A DNA stretch of 64,000 nt from an uncultured Algibacter sp. (GCA_947502405.1 CANMZT010000003.1:124001-188000); one strand, 5' to 3'; shown: positions 36,312 to 45,833, counted from the first letter of the stretch. The notes: a model not told the origin generated them from the letters alone. Translations and numbers: made by a program.

Positions 36312-37967
36312 ATGCTTTCAAAATTCTATAATATTAAAAATTTAAAAGGAGATTTTACAGGAGGTTTAGTTGCTGGCGTAGTTGCGTTGCCGCTGGCCTT
36401 AGCTTTTGGTGTACAATCTGGTATGGGTGCTACAGCTGGATTATATGGTGCTATTGCTGTTGGTATTTTTGCTGCAATGTTTGGTGGCACTGAAACCCAA
36501 GCTAGTGGACCCACAGGACCTATGACGGTAGTTTCTGCAACTCTTGTAGCAGCTGCTATAGAAATGACAGGTAGTCTCGAAAATGCTATGGGTATAATTC
36601 TCGCTGCTTTTCTATTAGGTGGTTTATTTCAAATTGTTTTTGGGTTTTTAAATATTGCTGGATATGTAAAATATTTTCCGTACCCCGTAGTATCAGGTTT
36701 TATGAGTGGAGTAGGGCTTATTATTGTTATTTTGCAACTCTTCCCTTTTGTGGGATTAGGCTCAGCTAAATCTACTGTAGCCGTTATACAAGATTTACCA
36801 AGACTTTTTACTGAAGCTAATCTAAATGCACTCCTTTTAGGAGCTATTACTATTGTAATATATTTTGTGTTTCCTAAAATTACTAAGGCTATACCTAGTG
36901 CTCTAGTAGCATTAATAGTAGCTACACTAATTGCTTATTTTGCTAAAATGGATGTGCCTTTAATAGGAGAAATTCCTTCTGGCTTACCATCTTTTCAATT
37001 GGGTGGTATTTTAGATATTGACTCTAGTGCTTATAGTACCATTCTAGAATACGCTGTAGTTTTAGCTGTTTTAGGTAGTATTGATTCTTTACTTACGTCT
37101 GTTATTGCAGATAACATGACTAAGACTAAACACAACAGTAATCGTGAATTAATAGGGCAGGGTATTGGTAACATGCTAGCTGCAGCCATTGGCGGTATTC
37201 CAGGTGCTGGGGCTACGAAAGGTACTGTAGTTAATATTAATGCTGGCGGTAGAACACGCTTATCTGGTATTTTACATGGTCTTTTTCTTTTGGCTGTACT
37301 GCTAGGTTTAGGACAATTAGCAGCACATATACCACTTTGTGTTTTAGCTGGTTTACTAATTCCTATAGGGTTTAAAATTGTTGATTTTAAAGGATTAAAA
37401 CACCTCCTTAAAGTACCAAGAGCAGATGCTGTAGTGTTAATTTTAGTATTATTAATAACCACTTTTGGGAGTTTAATTCAAGCTGTTGGTATTGGTGTGG
37501 CATTGGCTTGTTTACTATTTATGAAAAAATCGGGAGATATTAGCGAACAAGGTTTAGAAGTAGGCGCGGTTGCTGATATTGATGGCAATAAACCTTGGCA
37601 AGACGAAAAAGAATTTTACGAAGCTTACAAAGATAAAGTGATCATTAAACACTTATACGGCTCGTTATTTTTCGGGTTTACCTCTTTTTTTAAAGATCAA
37701 ATTTCTGAATTGCCAGACGAAATTAAAGCTGTAATATTTAGAATGGATCGTGTGCCTTACATGGACCAATCTGGGTTGTATGCCTTAGAAGATATTGTGT
37801 TTGATTTGCGTGAAGAAGGTATTGAAGTGCTTCTTGTTGGGTTAAAAGAGCAACCTCTTGATATGTTAGAAGCTGTGGATATTATTCCTGATTTGGTACC
37901 TGAAGATGATGTTTTTGATGATATTGATGCTGCTTTTTCGTATTTGAAACAAAAACTGAAAGCTTAA
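36312..37967 (+). CDS. SulP-family inorganic anion transporter with STAS domain
   Basis: The 551-residue protein has the SulP transporter domain (about residues 10-410), including GDFTGGLVAGVVALPLALAFGVQSGMGATAGLYGA, GGTETQASGPTGPMTVV and VLGSIDSLLTSVIADNMT. A C-terminal STAS domain follows (about 430-545) with VIFRMDRVPYMDQSGLYALEDIV. Members carry sulfate, bicarbonate or other anions across the inner membrane; sequence alone does not pick the substrate. No carbonic anhydrase gene is adjacent. It stands alone with its own promoter. Confidence 0.93.
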   Translation: MLSKFYNIKNLKGDFTGGLVAGVVALPLALAFGVQSGMGATAGLYGAIAVGIFAAMFGGTETQASGPTGPMTVVSATLVAAAIEMTGSLENAMGIILAAFLLGGLFQIVFGFLNIAGYVKYFPYPVVSGFMSGVGLIIVILQLFPFVGLGSAKSTVAVIQDLPRLFTEANLNALLLGAITIVIYFVFPKITKAIPSALVALIVATLIAYFAKMDVPLIGEIPSGLPSFQLGGILDIDSSAYSTILEYAVVLAVLGSIDSLLTSVIADNMTKTKHNSNRELIGQGIGNMLAAAIGGIPGAGATKGTVVNINAGGRTRLSGILHGLFLLAVLLGLGQLAAHIPLCVLAGLLIPIGFKIVDFKGLKHLLKVPRADAVVLILVLLITTFGSLIQAVGIGVALACLLFMKKSGDISEQGLEVGAVADIDGNKPWQDEKEFYEAYKDKVIIKHLYGSLFFGFTSFFKDQISELPDEIKAVIFRMDRVPYMDQSGLYALEDIVFDLREEGIEVLLVGLKEQPLDMLEAVDIIPDLVPEDDVFDDIDAAFSYLKQKLKA

Positions 37968-38057
37968 TCATGAAATAATGTTGCTTGAAATTATAAAAAA
38001 CTTCAGTGTAGATATCCTAAGAAGCAATAATTAAACTTGATTTAGATAGATATAAGA

Positions 38058-38909
38058 ATGAATCGTGAAATCATAGACATAAAAGATTATACCATTTTAT
38101 TGGAAGAAGCTTCTACTGATAATCACTTAATCGATTCGTGTTTTTTTGACGAACCTGTTATAGCTATAGCCTTTTATGGTGCAGGTGATGTTGGCCTAAA
38201 AGTGAAATTTGATGAAAAAACAAAACAATTTCATCATACCAAAGGCATGGTACTTTCATTTTACGCAGATAGTAAAGTAGAATTTGAGCATCATGTTTCC
38301 AAGCTAAAATCACTACAGTGCTTAGTAATCGCAACTACTATAAAAAAGATAGACAAGTTGCCGAATGGAGAGGGACAGTTTTTGGAACAATTTTTATATC
38401 AATTAGTACATCCAAAAGATCATTACGTTGAAGGCCCTGTATTTAACATGAATCCAGAAATGTTTCTATTGGTTGAACAATTCTTTAGTAATACTTATGA
38501 AGGCGAAATTAAAATGCTTTTATATAAAAGCCATATCACAGCTTTACTTTCTCATTATTTTGGACAACTATCGAAACAACAAAATGCAACATTAAATACT
38601 TCCCAACTTGAAAAAATTAATCTAGCCCAAGAAATCTTAGTATCCGATTTAGAAAACCCACCTTCCTTAACAGAATTAGCGCATAGAATTGGAACTAATA
38701 CTAACAAACTAAAAATAGAATTCAAAGCGCAGTTTGGTGTGCCTGTTTTTAAATACTTACAAAACGAACGATTAAAAAAAGCCTACAATTTGATAAAAAA
38801 CAAACAAAAAACTATTCAAGAAGCTGCTTGGGCTGTAGGTTACGACAGTTTGGGTTCTTTCTCTAACGCTTTTGAAAAAAAGTTTGGCTACAGGCCTAGT
38901 CAAGTGTAA
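38058..38909 (+). CDS. AraC-family transcriptional regulator
   Basis: The 283-residue protein has a C-terminal AraC-type double HTH (about 185-283): AQEILVSDLENPPSLTELAHRIGTNTNKLKIEFKAQFGVPVFKYLQNERLKKAYNLI, then TIQEAAWAVGYDSLGSFSNAFEKKFGYRPSQ. The N-terminal ~180 residues resemble no cupin that I recognise. It is 91 bp upstream of the DUF5367/DUF1772/NmrA operon in the same direction and is the likely controller of it. The gap between the two contains an exact -7 box, so the operon has its own promoter. Confidence 0.9.
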   Translation: MNREIIDIKDYTILLEEASTDNHLIDSCFFDEPVIAIAFYGAGDVGLKVKFDEKTKQFHHTKGMVLSFYADSKVEFEHHVSKLKSLQCLVIATTIKKIDKLPNGEGQFLEQFLYQLVHPKDHYVEGPVFNMNPEMFLLVEQFFSNTYEGEIKMLLYKSHITALLSHYFGQLSKQQNATLNTSQLEKINLAQEILVSDLENPPSLTELAHRIGTNTNKLKIEFKAQFGVPVFKYLQNERLKKAYNLIKNKQKTIQEAAWAVGYDSLGSFSNAFEKKFGYRPSQV

Positions 38910-38967
38910 AATTCTTTTCGAATAAATCATAATTCTTTCTGAATAAGTCGCTGGAAGACAGCTACTA

Positions 38968-38975
38968 TAGATTTG
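38968..38975 (+). promoter_or_regulatory. -7 box upstream of the DUF5367/DUF1772/NmrA operon
   Basis: TAGATTTG is an exact TAnnTTTG box, 25 bp before the start at 39001. No convincing -33 TTG was found at the usual distance, consistent with an activator-dependent promoter. Confidence 0.5.
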
Positions 38976-39000
38976 TATCATAATTTAAAAACTAAAGATT

Positions 39001-39396
39001 ATGATCAGTAAAAATTTATTTAGCATTGTATGTGGTATACTCGTTTGGATTTTAGGAGTTAGCTTTTACCTCTTATCATTTTATATTCCCATTTTAGAAA
39101 ATCCGGAACTACAATCTAATATTGCATTGGCTTTAGGTATCATACCTAGTGCATGTATAGGAACATATCTGTTCTATACAAAAAGTCACATAAAACCATC
39201 TCAATTAGGGCTTACATTCGTTATGGTGGCTACGCTTCTAGATGTAATAATCACAGTTCCAGTATTTATAATTCCAAATGGTGGAAGCTATTCAGAATTT
39301 TTCGGAGACCCAATGTTTTACACAATTGTAATTGAGTTTTACTTCATTGTATTCTATTTCGGAAATCATTTAACCAATAAAAAAATCAAAGCATGA
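39001..39396 (+). CDS. Small four-helix membrane protein (DUF5367-like)
   Basis: The 131-residue protein is almost entirely hydrophobic with four predicted membrane segments (about 6-28, 38-57, 66-90 and 104-122), short polar loops and a Lys-rich tail. It resembles DUF5367 proteins of Bacteroidetes, whose role is unknown. It overlaps the next gene by four bases (ATGA), showing translational coupling, and lies in the set controlled by the AraC-type gene at 38058. Confidence 0.75.
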   Translation: MISKNLFSIVCGILVWILGVSFYLLSFYIPILENPELQSNIALALGIIPSACIGTYLFYTKSHIKPSQLGLTFVMVATLLDVIITVPVFIIPNGGSYSEFFGDPMFYTIVIEFYFIVFYFGNHLTNKKIKA

Positions 39397-39872
39397 AAAC
39401 TATTGTTTTTTTTATCACGGTTTTATTGAATGCACTTTCTACAGGTTTTTTCTTTGCTTGGTCTGTTTCAGTCGTATTGGGAACAAAAAAAGTTGGTGAT
39501 TTCACTTACTTAGAAAGCATGCAGAGTATCAATAAAGAAATTTTAAACCCAGCATTCTTTATTGTGTTCTTTGGAAGCCTAATTATGCTGGCTATATCCG
39601 CCAGTTTGCAATTTAATAACAAACTTATGTTTGGGTTGGTTTTAGCATCAGCAATAATCTATCTAATTGGCGCTTTTTGTATTACAGCCTTTGGAAATGT
39701 TCCTTTAAATAATGAATTAGAAGCATTAAACATTACCAAACTGAGCATTTTAGAATTAAAAAACTTTAGAACCTACTATGAAAGTGCTTGGAACCAATAT
39801 CATAACATTAGAACTATTTCAAGTTTAATATCATTCATACTATTACTTATATCAATATTTATTAAAAAATAA
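39393..39872 (+). CDS. DUF1772 membrane protein
   Basis: The 159-residue protein has four hydrophobic segments. The first, with LLNALSTGFFFAWSVSVVLG, and FRTYYESAWNQYHNIRTISSLISF near the end match the DUF1772 (anthrone-oxygenase-like) family. Fungal members act in polyketide oxidation, but the bacterial ones are uncharacterised, so no reaction is claimed. It is coupled to the gene before it (ATGA overlap) and lies 17 bp before the NmrA-like gene. Confidence 0.8.
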   Translation: MKTIVFFITVLLNALSTGFFFAWSVSVVLGTKKVGDFTYLESMQSINKEILNPAFFIVFFGSLIMLAISASLQFNNKLMFGLVLASAIIYLIGAFCITAFGNVPLNNELEALNITKLSILELKNFRTYYESAWNQYHNIRTISSLISFILLLISIFIKK

Positions 39873-39889
39873 TTTTAAAACAATTTATT

Positions 39890-40723
39890 ATGAAAACTAA
39901 CATTTTAGTTATCGGAGGAACCGGAAAAACTGGTCGCCGAGTAGTAGAACAATTACAGAAAAAAGGAATTGAGCCTAGAATTGGTTCAAGAAACGCATCA
40001 CCAAGCTTTGATTGGGATGATAAAGAGACTTGGGTAAATGCTTTACAAGGCATAGAAAGAATGTATGTAACCTATTATCCTGATTTAGCTGTCCCAGGAG
40101 CCAAAGAGGCCATACAGAGTTTAACTTATTTAGCCAAAGAGTTAGGTGTTAAAAAAATGGTTTTACTTTCTGGAAAAGGGGAAACAGAAGCAGAAGCGTG
40201 TGAAAAAATTGTGATAAACTCTGGTATAAATTATACCATAATTAGAGCGTCTTGGTTTAATCAAAATTGGAGCGAAAGTTTCTTTTTAGAACCTATTTTG
40301 TCTGGTGAGGTAGCACTACCAATGTCTAATGTTTTAATCCCATTTGTAGATGCAAATGATATTGCTGAAGTTGCTGCTACCGTATTAATTGATGATTCTT
40401 ATAATGGAGAAATCATTGAGGTAACAGGACCAGAATTAATTACATTTAAGCAAATTGTTAACATCATTTCAAAGACTAGTAATAGAAATTTAAATTTCTA
40501 CGACATCACACTAGAACAGTATATTGATGGTATGAAGCAAATGCAAATACCAGATGATGTTGTTTGGTTGATTGAATATTTATTTAGCCATGTTTTAACC
40601 AATCCAAAAAATCAGCTAATTGTTGATGATATTGAGAAAGTTCTGGGCAGAAAAGCAAAAACATTTTTAGAATATGCACAAGAAACTGCTCAAACAGGAA
40701 TTTGGAACCAAGTCATGGTTTAA
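39890..40723 (+). CDS. NmrA-like NAD(P)-binding protein
   Basis: The 277-residue protein opens NILVIGGTGKTGRRVVEQL, a Rossmann dinucleotide-binding motif (GxxGxxG). It continues with NmrA/TMR-type features (VKKMVLLSGKGE, NYTIIRASWFNQNWSE, IPFVDANDIAEVAA). Members are NAD(P)H-dependent reductases or redox sensors; the usual Tyr-Lys catalytic pair of short-chain dehydrogenases is not evident. It closes the small operon with DUF5367 and DUF1772 proteins and is followed by a very strong terminator. Confidence 0.87.
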   Translation: MKTNILVIGGTGKTGRRVVEQLQKKGIEPRIGSRNASPSFDWDDKETWVNALQGIERMYVTYYPDLAVPGAKEAIQSLTYLAKELGVKKMVLLSGKGETEAEACEKIVINSGINYTIIRASWFNQNWSESFFLEPILSGEVALPMSNVLIPFVDANDIAEVAATVLIDDSYNGEIIEVTGPELITFKQIVNIISKTSNRNLNFYDITLEQYIDGMKQMQIPDDVVWLIEYLFSHVLTNPKNQLIVDDIEKVLGRKAKTFLEYAQETAQTGIWNQVMV

Positions 40724-40750
40724 TAGCTATTACTAATAACATTTATAATT

Positions 40751-40790
40751 AATAAGAGCAATTTGAATTAAAATTCAAATTGCTCTTATT
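40751..40790. terminator. Bidirectional terminator between the NmrA-like gene and rnr
   Basis: A perfect 19-bp inverted repeat (40751-40769 with 40772-40790) is separated by two bases, AT-flanked on both sides with T-runs in both directions. It sits between two convergent genes (stops at 40723 and 40867). Confidence 0.88.
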
Positions 40791-40866
40791 TTATAATTTA
40801 CTTTCCGGAAAGTAATGGTTTTATTTCGTTACTATTGATAAAAAACCGTTAACAAAATACTATCAA

Positions 40867-43107
40867 TTACTTCACCTCAACCTTGCCTATCATATTAAAA
40901 TCTAAATGCTTCTTCACTAAATCGGTATTCTTCACTTTTACAACCACCTCATCACCAAGTTGGTATATTATGCCATTACTTCTCCCCACCATAGCATATA
41001 AATCTTGATCAAAAGCATAATGGTCGTCTTTCATATCACGCACACTTACCATCCCTTCACATTTATTTTGAACGATTTCTACGTAAATCCCCCAGTCGGT
41101 TACACCAGAAATTACACCTACAAATTCTTCATCTTTATGATCTTCCATGAAACGAATTTGCATGTATTTAATAGAATCTCGTTCAGCTTTGGTAGCTAAC
41201 ATTTCCATATTACTAGAATGTTGGCATTTTTCTTCGTAATCGGCTTCATTAGCAGATTTACAACCATCTAAATAATGTTGTAATAAACGATGTGCCATCA
41301 CATCTGGATAACGACGAATAGGTGAGGTAAAATGGCTGTAATAATCAAAAGCTAAACCGTAATGCCCAATATTATGCGTAGTATATTCAGCTTTACTCAT
41401 ACTTCGTATCGCCAAAGTATCTACTAAATTTTGCTCTTTTTTACCAACAACTTCTTTTAAAAGATTATTTAAAGATGCGGTTGTAGATTTTCTATCTTTA
41501 AAATTAAGTTTGTATCCAAAACGGCTTACCACATTTTGTAATGATGCTAGTTTACTTTCATCTGGTTCATCATGCACACGATATACAAAAGTCTTTTTAG
41601 GACTTTGTTTTCCTATAAATTCTGATACTTTTCGGTTTGCTAAAAGCATAAACTCTTCAATAAGCTTATTAGCATCTTTACTAGTTTTAAAAAAAACACC
41701 TTCTGGATTATTATCTTCATCTAAATTGAATTTTACTTCAACTTTATCAAAAGAAATAGCGCCAGAGCTCATGCGTTTTCCTCGCATAATTTTAGCTAGT
41801 CTGTCTAGAGTTAAAATTGCTTTTGCTAGCTCTGGTGTGGTCTTGTATGGTTTTCCTGTAAGGGATATTTCTTGTGGGATTTCGGTATTAATTTGAGACG
41901 TTTCGACTGCGCTCAACGTGACAGTCGAATTATTTTCGATGATTACCTGTGCTTCTTCATAAGCATAACGGGCATCACTATAGGTTACTGTTCTACCAAA
42001 CCATTCATTTTTAATTTCAGCCTTATCATTCATTTGAAACACTGCTGAAAATGTATATTTTTCCTCATGTGGACGTAAAGAACATGCATTATTTGATAAC
42101 ACTTCTGGAAGCATCGGTACTACACGATCTACTAGATAAATAGATGTAGCACGCTCATAGGCTTCGTCATCCAAAACAGTACCTTCTTGTAAATAATGCG
42201 ATACATCGGCAATATGAATTCCTATTTCATATAAGCCGTTATCTAAGACTTCAAACGATAAAGCATCATCAAAATCTTTTGCATCTTTAGGGTCTATCGT
42301 AAAGGTTAAATCTTTACGCATGTCGCGTCTATTTGCTATTTCTTTTTCCGTGATTGAAGTATCTAATTCGTTAGCAAACGCTTCCACTTCATGTGGAAAT
42401 TCATGAGGTAAACCATATTCGGCTAAAATGGCGTGAATCTCTGTACTATGTTCTCCGGGTTTACCTAAAATTTGTTTTACCTTACCATAAGGTGAATCTG
42501 CTTTTTCGGGCCAATCTTCAAGTGTTACCAATACTTTATCGCCATCTTCTGCTTTTAAAGTTTTATTGATAGGTACAAAAATATCTTTATACATCTTAGA
42601 ACTATCTGGTACTACAAAGGCATAATTACTATTCTTTTGTATTTGAATAACACCAACATATTCTGATTTTGCACGCTTTATAATACTGGTGATTTCACCT
42701 TCTATCTTTCCTCGTTTTCTGCGTTTATAAACATAAAACTCTACTTCGTCGCCATCTAAAGCTCTGTTTATATTATTAGATGCAATAAATACATCATCAT
42801 CAAAATCATCACAGATGATATAACCGTTTCCTTTAGCAGCTAAATCTAAAATTCCTGTATGGTATTCTGTATTAATTATAGCTTTAAACTTACCACGTTC
42901 AACTTGTAAAATTTCGTCTTTAGTTGCAAGTTTTGCTAAGGTTTTTATAATTTGATTTCTGCTACTTGCATCGTTAACGCCTAATTTAGCAGCTATTTGT
43001 TTGTAGTTAAAACTCTGGTTTCTTTCTTTTTTTAATATACTTAAGATTGTATTTGTTAGGTTAGAAATCCCTTTTTTTCTGGATTTCCCTTTTCTTTTTT
43101 TACTCAT
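40867..43107 (-). CDS. rnr: Ribonuclease R
   Basis: The 746-residue protein has the RNase R layout: an N-terminal winged-helix/HTH segment, cold-shock domains (about 60-215), the RNB catalytic domain (DLTFTIDPKDAKDFDDALSFE near 265-285, with the metal-binding Asp cluster, and TSPIRRYPDVMAHRLLQ) and a C-terminal S1 domain (EFVGVISGVTDWGIYVEIVQNKCEGMVSVRDM). It degrades structured RNA 3' to 5'. An odd stretch near residues 390-405 (STVTLSAVETSQ) is encoded by a palindromic repeat inserted in frame. Otherwise the length is normal for Bacteroidetes. Confidence 0.96.
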   Translation of the reverse strand: MSKKRKGKSRKKGISNLTNTILSILKKERNQSFNYKQIAAKLGVNDASSRNQIIKTLAKLATKDEILQVERGKFKAIINTEYHTGILDLAAKGNGYIICDDFDDDVFIASNNINRALDGDEVEFYVYKRRKRGKIEGEITSIIKRAKSEYVGVIQIQKNSNYAFVVPDSSKMYKDIFVPINKTLKAEDGDKVLVTLEDWPEKADSPYGKVKQILGKPGEHSTEIHAILAEYGLPHEFPHEVEAFANELDTSITEKEIANRRDMRKDLTFTIDPKDAKDFDDALSFEVLDNGLYEIGIHIADVSHYLQEGTVLDDEAYERATSIYLVDRVVPMLPEVLSNNACSLRPHEEKYTFSAVFQMNDKAEIKNEWFGRTVTYSDARYAYEEAQVIIENNSTVTLSAVETSQINTEIPQEISLTGKPYKTTPELAKAILTLDRLAKIMRGKRMSSGAISFDKVEVKFNLDEDNNPEGVFFKTSKDANKLIEEFMLLANRKVSEFIGKQSPKKTFVYRVHDEPDESKLASLQNVVSRFGYKLNFKDRKSTTASLNNLLKEVVGKKEQNLVDTLAIRSMSKAEYTTHNIGHYGLAFDYYSHFTSPIRRYPDVMAHRLLQHYLDGCKSANEADYEEKCQHSSNMEMLATKAERDSIKYMQIRFMEDHKDEEFVGVISGVTDWGIYVEIVQNKCEGMVSVRDMKDDHYAFDQDLYAMVGRSNGIIYQLGDEVVVKVKNTDLVKKHLDFNMIGKVEVK
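41902..41929. repeat. Palindromic repeat element inside the rnr coding sequence
   Basis: Perfect 8-bp arms TTCGACTG (41902-41909) and CAGTCGAA (41922-41929) flank the 12-base loop CGCTCAACGTGA. Elements of this sequence type are familiar to me as intergenic repeats of flavobacterial genomes. Here it lies within the RNase R gene in frame, between the EEAQVIIEN and ISLTGKPYKTTPELA segments. Confidence 0.7.
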
Positions 43108-43129
43108 TTAATTTTGTAATCATTTTCGA

Positions 43130-43159
43130 TTCCTATATCCCGATAGCTATCGAGAGGAA
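43130..43159. repeat. Palindromic intergenic element upstream of rnr
   Basis: A 12-bp perfect palindrome, CGATAGCTATCG (43141-43152), is flanked by TTCCT and AGGAA ends (43130-43159), giving an interrupted larger hairpin. Its GC content is higher than its surroundings. It has the look of a short dispersed flavobacterial repeat, 23 bp upstream of the rnr start. Confidence 0.55.
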
Positions 43160-43264
43160 ATTTTGTTATTAAATAGCATTATACACGTGAAGAAATTGCT
43201 ATTTGTTTTTACAAAGTTAGGGTTTTAATATTAAATAGGTGTTTAGGTAGTGTTAATTAAATAA

Positions 43265-43294
43265 AAAAGACTTTCATTTATTTGAAAGTCTTTT
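43265..43294 (-). terminator. Terminator after the T9SS beta-propeller gene
   Basis: A perfect 12-bp stem (43265-43276 with 43283-43294, AAAAGACTTTCA arm) has a 6-base loop, 22 bp past the stop at 43316 and runs into T residues on the minus strand. Confidence 0.85.
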
Positions 43295-43315
43295 AAAAAT
43301 ATTATAGTCTTAGTA

Positions 43316-44785
43316 TTATTCTACTAGTATCTTTTTAGTAGATTTTCCTTGATTAGTTTCAACCTCAATAAAATACATACCACTTTGTAAATTACTCACA
43401 TCAATTTTTGAGGTTTTTACTGAATATAAATATTGACTTTGTAGATTGTAAATGTTTATTTGTTTTAGTTCTAGGCCTTTATTTAAGTTGATTTTTAAAA
43501 TATCATTTACTGGATTTGGATAGTGTGAAAAATAATCTTTTTCGAAACTTTGTGTTGATAAAACTGCGCTTAAATCATATACACGAACATGACCGGAATC
43601 TATTGAATTGCCATCATTCCCTGATGCACCTATAGCTAAAATACTTCCATCAGTAGATAAACTTACACTTATTCCTGAAAAATCACCGCCTGCTTCACCA
43701 TCTATATCATCACCTATTTGTATCCAAACATCAGAAATATTTCTGTAAATACGTACATGGCCTGAGTCTTCTCCATTACCATCATTTTTTGAAGCACCTA
43801 TAGCAACAATAGTTCCATCGGAAGATAGACTTATACTTCTTCCTAAATAATCGCCTGCTGCTTCTCCATTTATATCATTTCCTATTTGTGTCCAAACTCC
43901 TGATATATTCCTATAAACTCGTACATGGCCTGAATCTTCTCCATTACCATCATTTAAAAATGCACCAACGGCAATAATACTTCCATCAGAGGACAAACTT
44001 AAGCTAGATCCAAAACGATCACCTGCTGCATCTCCATTAATATCATCACCTATCTGTATCCAATTATCTGATACATTTCTATAAATACGTACGTGGCCTG
44101 AATTACTGCCATTTGCATCGTTACCATCAGCTCCTATAACAACAACAGTTCCATCAGAGGATAAGCTTACACTTCTTCCTGAAAAATCACCTACTGCTTC
44201 ACCATCTATATCTTCACCTATCTGTGTCCAAACTCCTGATATATTTTCAAATATCTGTACATTACCAGAAGCAGAACCATTACCATCATTACCAACAGCA
44301 CCTATTGCTACAATACTTCCATCGGAAGATAAACTTAGACTTTCACCAAATCTATCACCTGCTACTTCACCATCTATATCATTACCTACCTGTGTCCAAA
44401 CATCTGATACATTTTTATAGATACGTACGTGGCCTGAAGCATTACCATTACCATCATTCCCTATTACACCTATAGCAACAACAGTTCCATCAGAGGATAA
44501 ACTTATACTATTACCAGAAGCATCACCTGCTGCTTCTCCATCAATATCATCTCCTATTTGGGTCCATACTCCAGATATATTTTCAAGTATTCGAACATGA
44601 CCTGCACGCTCTCCACTTCCGTTATTTGCTCTTGCCCCTATAGCAACAACAGTTCCATCAGAGGATAAACTTATACTATTACCTGAAACATCACCTGTTG
44701 CCTCTCCATCTATATCCTGACCAATTTGAGTTTGTCCAAAAGAAGAAAATGAAATTATTACAAGTAACAGAAAAATCCTATTCAT
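43316..44785 (-). CDS. Secreted T9SS type A protein with seven-fold FG-GAP-like repeats
   Basis: The 489-residue protein has a signal peptide (MNRIFLLLVIISFSSFGQ). Seven repeats of about 53 residues follow, each built on IGxDIDGEAxGDxSGxSxSLSSDGTxVAIGA, then NDGNGxxSGHVRIYxN and xSxVWTQ. Such repeats form a beta-propeller of FG-GAP or integrin-alpha type. The C-terminal ~80 residues are a T9SS type A sorting domain (HYPNPVNDILKINL, IYNLQSQYLYSVK, LQSGMYFIEV, ending ILVE). No enzymatic motif was seen. The repeats are nearly identical, which suggests recent expansion by unequal crossing-over. A surface-adhesion role is possible but not shown. Confidence 0.9.
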   Translation of the reverse strand: MNRIFLLLVIISFSSFGQTQIGQDIDGEATGDVSGNSISLSSDGTVVAIGARANNGSGERAGHVRILENISGVWTQIGDDIDGEAAGDASGNSISLSSDGTVVAIGVIGNDGNGNASGHVRIYKNVSDVWTQVGNDIDGEVAGDRFGESLSLSSDGSIVAIGAVGNDGNGSASGNVQIFENISGVWTQIGEDIDGEAVGDFSGRSVSLSSDGTVVVIGADGNDANGSNSGHVRIYRNVSDNWIQIGDDINGDAAGDRFGSSLSLSSDGSIIAVGAFLNDGNGEDSGHVRVYRNISGVWTQIGNDINGEAAGDYLGRSISLSSDGTIVAIGASKNDGNGEDSGHVRIYRNISDVWIQIGDDIDGEAGGDFSGISVSLSTDGSILAIGASGNDGNSIDSGHVRVYDLSAVLSTQSFEKDYFSHYPNPVNDILKINLNKGLELKQINIYNLQSQYLYSVKTSKIDVSNLQSGMYFIEVETNQGKSTKKILVE

Positions 44786-45389
44786 ATTTTATAAAATTAA
44801 ATAAAAAAGTAAAGTAATATTTATCTTTATATAAGAGATGAAAATTCGATAACAAGTAAATTATTACTATCAACTAATTTAGAAGTAAGCAGTTAAATAA
44901 AACTTCAAAAATCATAGTTATCCACAATATATATTATAATACTATTTTCTTTTAAAAATTTAAAAATATAAATGATGGTTATTATAGTGTGTTAATAGCG
45001 GTATAACTTTTTTAGAGTTTATTTTGATATGTATGTTATTGAATGTTATTGATACGAAATGAACAGTTTTTTAAAAGTTAACTCATTTAAAAAGAACAGT
45101 TTTATAAATTCTATTAACAATTGTTAGAAACCTATATTAACAACTATTTTTAATAAAAATTGATATTAACAGTACTTAAAACTATAAGATTTATTGCTTA
45201 TAACTTAACAAAAAATTTACATTAACTTATTTGTATGTTATGTAAATGTTATGGATTGAAAAAATAAATGGATTCTCCTAATTTTAGTTTTAGAAACTAA
45301 TCAACAGTTATTAACAACTAATGAATATACTAATACACATTGTTTATAATTACTACCTTTGTATAAGGATCCAATAATAAATAAAAATA
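44786..45389. other. Long AT-rich divergent intergenic region
   Basis: This 604-bp gap lies between a minus-strand and a plus-strand gene. It has no convincing coding frame. It has many short direct repeats such as ATTAACAA and GTTATTAACAACTA. It must hold the two divergent promoters; one -7 box is recorded at 45354-45361. Confidence 0.7.
45354..45361 (+). promoter_or_regulatory. -7 box of the rpiB promoter
   Basis: TACCTTTG is an exact TAnnTTTG box, 28 bp before the rpiB start. The nearest TTG (45340-45342) is too close to be a normal -33. Confidence 0.5.
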
Positions 45390-45824
45390 ATGACAATTTC
45401 TATAGGTAACGATCATGCCGGAACAGATTATAAATTTGCTATAAAAACATTTTTAGAAGAGAAAGGTTATACTGTAAATAATTACGGTACTGATACTAAT
45501 GATAGTGTAGATTATGCTGATTTTGTGCATCCTGTTGCTGATGATGTTGAAAACAACAAAGCTACTTATGGTATTTTAATTTGTGGAAGTGCAAATGGTG
45601 TAGCAATGACCGCTAATAAACATCAAAAAATACGCGCTGGTTTATGTTGGAATAATGAAATTGTTGAATTAATTAGACAACATAATAACGCGAATATATT
45701 ATGTATTCCAGCTAGATTTACTGCTATTCCTCAAGCTTTAAAAATGGTAGAAACGTTTTTAAATACCGAGTTTGAAGGTGGAAGACATCAAAAAAGAATA
45801 GATAAAATTCCACTATCTTGTTAA
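45390..45824 (+). CDS. rpiB: Ribose-5-phosphate isomerase B
   Basis: The 144-residue protein matches the RpiB/LacAB family: ISIGNDHAGTDYKFAIKTFLEEKG at the N-terminus (phosphate and sugar binding), then CGSANGVAMTANKHQKIRAGLCWN and NANILCIPARFTAIPQALKMVETFL. It interconverts ribose-5-phosphate and ribulose-5-phosphate in the pentose phosphate pathway in the cytosol. The active-site Cys segment reads CGSANG in place of the more common CGTGIG, a variant seen in Bacteroidetes. It lies 9 bp before the metal exporter, and the two may be co-transcribed. Confidence 0.93.
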   Translation: MTISIGNDHAGTDYKFAIKTFLEEKGYTVNNYGTDTNDSVDYADFVHPVADDVENNKATYGILICGSANGVAMTANKHQKIRAGLCWNNEIVELIRQHNNANILCIPARFTAIPQALKMVETFLNTEFEGGRHQKRIDKIPLSC

Positions 45825-45833
45825 TAGATGTAA

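Noticed and set aside
44786-45389. Possible origin of replication or RNA gene in the AT-rich gap with repeated ATTAACAA words
   Set aside because: No DnaA-box cluster, dnaA gene or stable RNA fold could be seen; AT-rich promoter spacer is the simpler reading.
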